Shown: piece after piece, positions 6,623 through 9,327 of the stretch | Numbering within the stretch: position 1 is the stretch's first letter | Layout: every line of letters begins with the position of its first letter | NCBI GenBank assembly: GCA_964613615.1 | Contig: CAZTIB010000223.1 | Location: 1-9,327, forward strand | From: J054 sp964613615 | Lineage (GTDB): Bacteria; Pseudomonadota; Gammaproteobacteria; Steroidobacterales; GCA-2729495 | Direction of reading: 5' to 3' | DNA: 9,327 nucleotides | Made by a program: the position numbers and the translations under genes | Notes under the pieces: model-generated | Database searches by the model: none | The model's input: only the letters and a program-made list of their open reading frames with translations | Told to the model about the DNA's origin: nothing

Positions 6623-7138
6623 TCAGCCCTCCCTTGGCAGCCAGTCGATGTCGTCGAAACCGCGGTTCAGGTAGCCGCCGAACTCGATGGCGGAGCCCTC
6701 GTAGCCGAGCCGGCGATAGACCGTAGGATCCTGGTACAGCGCATCGATGGCGGCGTTCAGCAACTGGCCGAAGAAGGCCTCGTCCTGCAGCGCCTCCATC
6801 ACGCCGAGCTTGTCGTCCACCGACGCGCCGAGCCAGCTGCCCTGGCTGACTGCATTCATCTGCGCGATGCCGTCCGCGATGAGTTGTCGCAAGGCCGGGT
6901 CGCCGCCGAGGCGGCCGTCGATTCGCGTAGCGAAACCGAGGTAGTCCTCGTCCGTGAGAAAGTCGTGCGGCAACAGCACGCGCACCATGATGGCCATCGC
7001 TTCCAGATCGGTGCCCGTCAGCGACGTGTCATGACTGGCCGCCCAAGCCGACACCGCGGGAAAGCCGCCCAGCAGCAGTGAGGTTTTTGCGCCCAAAGCT
7101 ACCTTTGCGGTCTGGGCCAGGAAGCGGCGTCTGTGCAT
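6623..7138 (-). CDS. Gluconate 2-dehydrogenase subunit 3-like protein with Tat signal
   Basis: A small protein (171 residues from ATG 7138; 179 if begun at ATG 7162) of the gluconate 2-dehydrogenase subunit 3 (gamma) type. The N-terminus MHRRRFLAQ has the twin-arginine pattern RRxFL, followed by an apolar stretch with a likely cleavage site near VSAWA-AS. In known complexes this subunit chaperones the signal-less GMC subunit and carries it through the Tat pore. The mature part is helical and acidic, with the family-like segments MVRVLLPHDFLTDEDYLGFA and YEGSAIEFGGYLNRGF. I prefer the 7138 start because it puts the arginines right at the N-terminus. AAGGA lies 15 nt upstream of it, longer than ideal, and inside the alternative longer reading. 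A lysine interrupts the apolar stretch (LGAKTS), which is slightly unusual. It is the first gene of its operon, 9 bp ahead of the GMC gene. Confidence 0.88.
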   Translation of the reverse strand: MHRRRFLAQTAKVALGAKTSLLLGGFPAVSAWAASHDTSLTGTDLEAMAIMVRVLLPHDFLTDEDYLGFATRIDGRLGGDPALRQLIADGIAQMNAVSQGSWLGASVDDKLGVMEALQDEAFFGQLLNAAIDALYQDPTVYRRLGYEGSAIEFGGYLNRGFDDIDWLPREG

Positions 7139-7272
7139 GTTATCGCGTGGTGATCCTTGCATTGGCGGCGCATTTCGAGTCTAGCACGGTGCCCCGGTAC
7201 CAGAGGACCGTGGGCAGTCGTTGTAGCGAAGTTCAGTGGCGTGTGCTCGTGGCTGCTGCTATTTTCAGTGCC
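7139..7272. promoter_or_regulatory. Divergent promoter region between the Tat/GMC operon and the PQQ dehydrogenase
   Basis: About 110-134 bp separate the two divergent starts, depending on the subunit 3 start. I could not find convincing -35/-10 pairs on either strand. The strongest structure is the 28-bp imperfect palindrome at 7185-7212. The frame of the PQQ dehydrogenase is open upstream, with GTG codons at 7210, 7243 and 7249, but ATG 7273 gives the most ordinary lipoprotein signal peptide; its ribosome-binding site is weak. Both operons encode periplasmic oxidoreductases, so shared control from this gap is plausible. Confidence 0.5.
7185..7212. promoter_or_regulatory. Candidate operator: 28-bp imperfect palindrome
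   Basis: CACGGT (7185-7190) and ACCGTG (7207-7212) are exact inverted copies. The perfect palindrome GGTACC (7196-7201) sits exactly at their shared centre (7198/7199). With two further symmetric pairs between, 11 of 14 base pairs obey the dyad. This nested symmetry is typical of a dimeric or tetrameric regulator site. It lies centrally between two divergent operons and could control both. No T-run follows, so it is not a terminator. The regulator is not encoded in the window. Confidence 0.5.
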
Positions 7273-9327
7273 ATGTATGTGAAAGCACTCCTGTCAGCCT
7301 GCGGCGCCCTCATGATGCTGTCGGTCGCCGGTTGTGGAGAGCAGGAGCCGGGTGAGCAATCCCCGACCGTCGAGGCGACGACGGTTGCAGCGGCGATCAC
7401 GGCGCAAAGAATCCTGGCGGCCGATGCCAGCCCGGGCGAATGGCTGACCCATGGACGGACTTACGACGAGCAGCGCTTCAGTCCGCTGGACCAGATCAAC
7501 GCTCAGAACGTGGCCGGGCTCGGGCTGGCCTGGTACGTTGATCTGGACTACAACCGGGGCATCGAAGCCACGCCACTGATTGCCGACGGGGTCATGTACA
7601 CGACGGGTTCGTGGAGCGTGGTCTATGCGATGAACGCAGCCACCGGCGAACTGCGCTGGAAGTACGACCCGCAAGTGCCGCGCGAAAAAACGCAGCATCT
7701 GTGCTGTGATGCGGTGAACCGCGGCGTCGCGCTGTGGGGTGACAAAGTCTACGTCGGCACGCTGGACGGTTACCTGGTCGCACTGAATCGGGACACCGGA
7801 GACGTGGCGTGGCGGGTCGCGACCATCAAACCGGGTGAGCCCTACGCGATTACCGGCGCGCCGCGTGTAGTAAAGGGTAAAGTGCTGATCGGCAACGGCG
7901 GTTCCGAGTTCGGCGTGCGCGGCTACGTGACGGCCTACGACGCACAGACCGGCGAACAGGCGTGGCGTTTCTACACGGTGCCGGGCAACCCCGCCGAAGC
8001 TTTCGAATCGCCCGCAATGGAAATGGCGGCCGCCACCTGGCAGGGCGGTGACTGGTGGACGGCAGGCGGCGGCGGCACGGTATGGGATTCCATGGCCTAC
8101 GACCCGGCGCTCGACCTGCTGTACATCGGCGTCGGCAACGGGGCGCCGTACTCGCGCAAGGTTCGCAGTCCAGACGGTGGCGACAACCTGTTCCTGTCGT
8201 CCATCGTGGCCCTGCGTCCGGATACCGGCGAGTACGTGTGGCACTACCAGACCACGCCGGGGGACGCCTGGGACTTCACGGCGACCCAGCACATGATCCT
8301 GGCGGATCTGCAAATCGACGGCACAACGCGCAAGGTGTTGATGCAGGCGCCGAAGAACGGTTTCTTCTACGTGCTCGACCGGGTGACCGGCGAGCTGCTG
8401 TCGGCCGAGAATTTCGTGGAGATCAACTGGGCGGAGGGCATTGACAAGACCACCGGCCGGCCGATCCTTGCAACCGATGCTTTCTATGAAGAGGCGCCAA
8501 GGTTCACGATCCCGGGCCCGGCCGGCGCGCACAACTGGCAACCGATGACTTTCAGCCCGATCACGGGCCTCGTGTACATCCCGGCGCAACAGTTGCCCCA
8601 CGTGTATGGGTACGACCCCGAATATAAATTCACGCCCGGCTTCTGGAACACCGGTCTGGAGTGGGCTTTTTCGGCTGCGCCGGAAGACCCGGAAGAACTG
8701 CGCGCATCGGCGGGGATGGTGAACGGCCAACTGCTGGCCTGGGACCCGGTGACGCAGAAAGCCGCGTGGACGGTCGACCGGCCGCTGCCCTGGGGCGGCG
8801 GCCTGCTGAGCACGGCCGGCAATTTGTTGTTCCAGGGCATGCCGACGGGTGAGTTCACTGCGTACCGGGCCGACACCGGCGAGCAGCTCTGGTCCTTCGA
8901 CGCCCAGACCGGTGTCGTGGCTGCGCCGGTCAGTTATGCAATCGACGGTGAGCAATACGTGGCGGTGATGGCGGGGTGGGGCAGCATCATCGCGCTGATC
9001 GGTGGCGAGATGGTGGCGAGCCTCGACATGCGCAACCGCAGCCGCGTGCTGGTGTTCAAGCAGGGCGGCACGGCGACTCTGCCACCGGTGGAATCAGTGG
9101 CGGAGCCCATGCCGGAACTGCCCGACATGGAACTGACGCCGGAACTCATCGCCCGCGGCAAGCTGGTCTACTACGACCGCTGCAATATGTGCCACGGCGA
9201 TGGCGCGGTATCCGGCCGGCTGATGCCCGACTTGCGCCGGTCAGTCCGTGCAGTCCACGATCGCTGGGACGCCATCGTGATGAATGGTGAACGCAGAGCC
9301 CTGGGCATGCCAGGCTTCGCGACAGCG
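7273..9327 (+). CDS. PQQ-dependent quinohaemoprotein alcohol dehydrogenase, lipoprotein type (3' end beyond window)
   Basis: 685 codons are visible with no stop, so the C-terminus is cut. Residues 1-21 form a lipoprotein signal ending in VAG-Cys21; +2 is Gly, suggesting the outer membrane. The eight-bladed PQQ propeller follows, with repeated xDxxTGxxxW motifs (AMNAATGELRW, AYDAQTGEQAW, ALRPDTGEYVW, AYRADTGEQLW). Visible active-site parts are the vicinal disulfide pair Cys144-Cys145, metal ligands Glu212 and Asn289, Trp271 under PQQ, catalytic Asp334 (GDAWDFTA) and Lys361 (APKNGFF). Thr336 sits two residues after Asp334, where lanthanide enzymes have Asp, so Ca2+ is predicted. A Pro/Glu-rich linker (about 597-625) leads to a cytochrome c domain with haem site Cys637-x2-Cys640-His641 and likely axial Met679 (LGMPGF). 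It oxidises alcohols to aldehydes and passes electrons through haem c to the respiratory chain. The visible length suggests only a few tens of residues are missing. Confidence 0.95.
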   Translation, partial: MYVKALLSACGALMMLSVAGCGEQEPGEQSPTVEATTVAAAITAQRILAADASPGEWLTHGRTYDEQRFSPLDQINAQNVAGLGLAWYVDLDYNRGIEATPLIADGVMYTTGSWSVVYAMNAATGELRWKYDPQVPREKTQHLCCDAVNRGVALWGDKVYVGTLDGYLVALNRDTGDVAWRVATIKPGEPYAITGAPRVVKGKVLIGNGGSEFGVRGYVTAYDAQTGEQAWRFYTVPGNPAEAFESPAMEMAAATWQGGDWWTAGGGGTVWDSMAYDPALDLLYIGVGNGAPYSRKVRSPDGGDNLFLSSIVALRPDTGEYVWHYQTTPGDAWDFTATQHMILADLQIDGTTRKVLMQAPKNGFFYVLDRVTGELLSAENFVEINWAEGIDKTTGRPILATDAFYEEAPRFTIPGPAGAHNWQPMTFSPITGLVYIPAQQLPHVYGYDPEYKFTPGFWNTGLEWAFSAAPEDPEELRASAGMVNGQLLAWDPVTQKAAWTVDRPLPWGGGLLSTAGNLLFQGMPTGEFTAYRADTGEQLWSFDAQTGVVAAPVSYAIDGEQYVAVMAGWGSIIALIGGEMVASLDMRNRSRVLVFKQGGTATLPPVESVAEPMPELPDMELTPELIARGKLVYYDRCNMCHGDGAVSGRLMPDLRRSVRAVHDRWDAIVMNGERRALGMPGFATA

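Noticed and set aside
7185..7212. Palindrome as a terminator
   Set aside because: No T-run on either side and no gene ends nearby; it sits between two divergent starts.
7294..8955. 553-codon open frame on the minus strand
   Set aside because: It is antisense to the PQQ dehydrogenase, whose plus-strand frame shows all family motifs. The antisense product is rich in Arg and His with no recognisable domain, as expected of a high-GC shadow.
1..9327. CRISPR array, tRNA, IS element, prophage or toxin-antitoxin system
   Set aside because: No regularly spaced repeats, cloverleaf-like sequence, transposase motifs or terminal inverted repeats were seen; nearly all DNA is taken by metabolic genes.

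Overview
The window is GC-rich (mid-60s percent by eye), densely coded bacterial DNA. Seven protein genes cover almost all of it. Divergent pairs, short spacings and a Tat-plus-lipoprotein periplasmic oxidation module point to an aerobic Gram-negative bacterium, most likely a proteobacterium with broad catabolism of small organic compounds. I cannot name the genus. No tRNA, rRNA, CRISPR array, IS element or phage gene is visible, and nothing clearly marks recent transfer.

Layout, left to right. Positions 1-202 have no convincing gene but hold a likely intrinsic terminator for a rightward unit that ends at or before the window edge. Positions 203-2112 (minus strand) are a two-gene operon: a nitronate monooxygenase-type flavoprotein followed by an NmrA-like NAD(P)-binding protein, with stop and start overlapping as GTGA. 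Divergent from it, positions 2189-5064 (plus strand) are a tightly coupled pair: an amidase-signature hydrolase and an aldehyde dehydrogenase. The short gap between the two units (2113-2188) carries an 18-bp dyad and an 8-bp-period direct repeat. Positions 5057-7138 (minus strand) are a second two-gene operon: a Tat-exported gluconate-2-dehydrogenase subunit 3-like protein followed by its GMC flavoprotein partner. The GMC gene overlaps the aldehyde dehydrogenase tail to tail by 8 bp. From 7273 to the right edge (plus strand) runs a PQQ-dependent quinohaemoprotein alcohol dehydrogenase with a lipoprotein signal and a C-terminal cytochrome c domain, cut by the window end. The gap between it and the Tat operon contains a 28-bp imperfect palindrome.

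How the genes may work together (inference). The GMC/subunit 3 pair and the PQQ enzyme are two different periplasmic systems for oxidising alcohols or sugars, encoded back to back around one candidate operator. Their aldehyde products, or aldehydes released from nitronates by the nitronate monooxygenase, could be oxidised to acids by the cytoplasmic aldehyde dehydrogenase. The amidase would release acids from amides. The physical substrate of the pathway cannot be read from the sequence.
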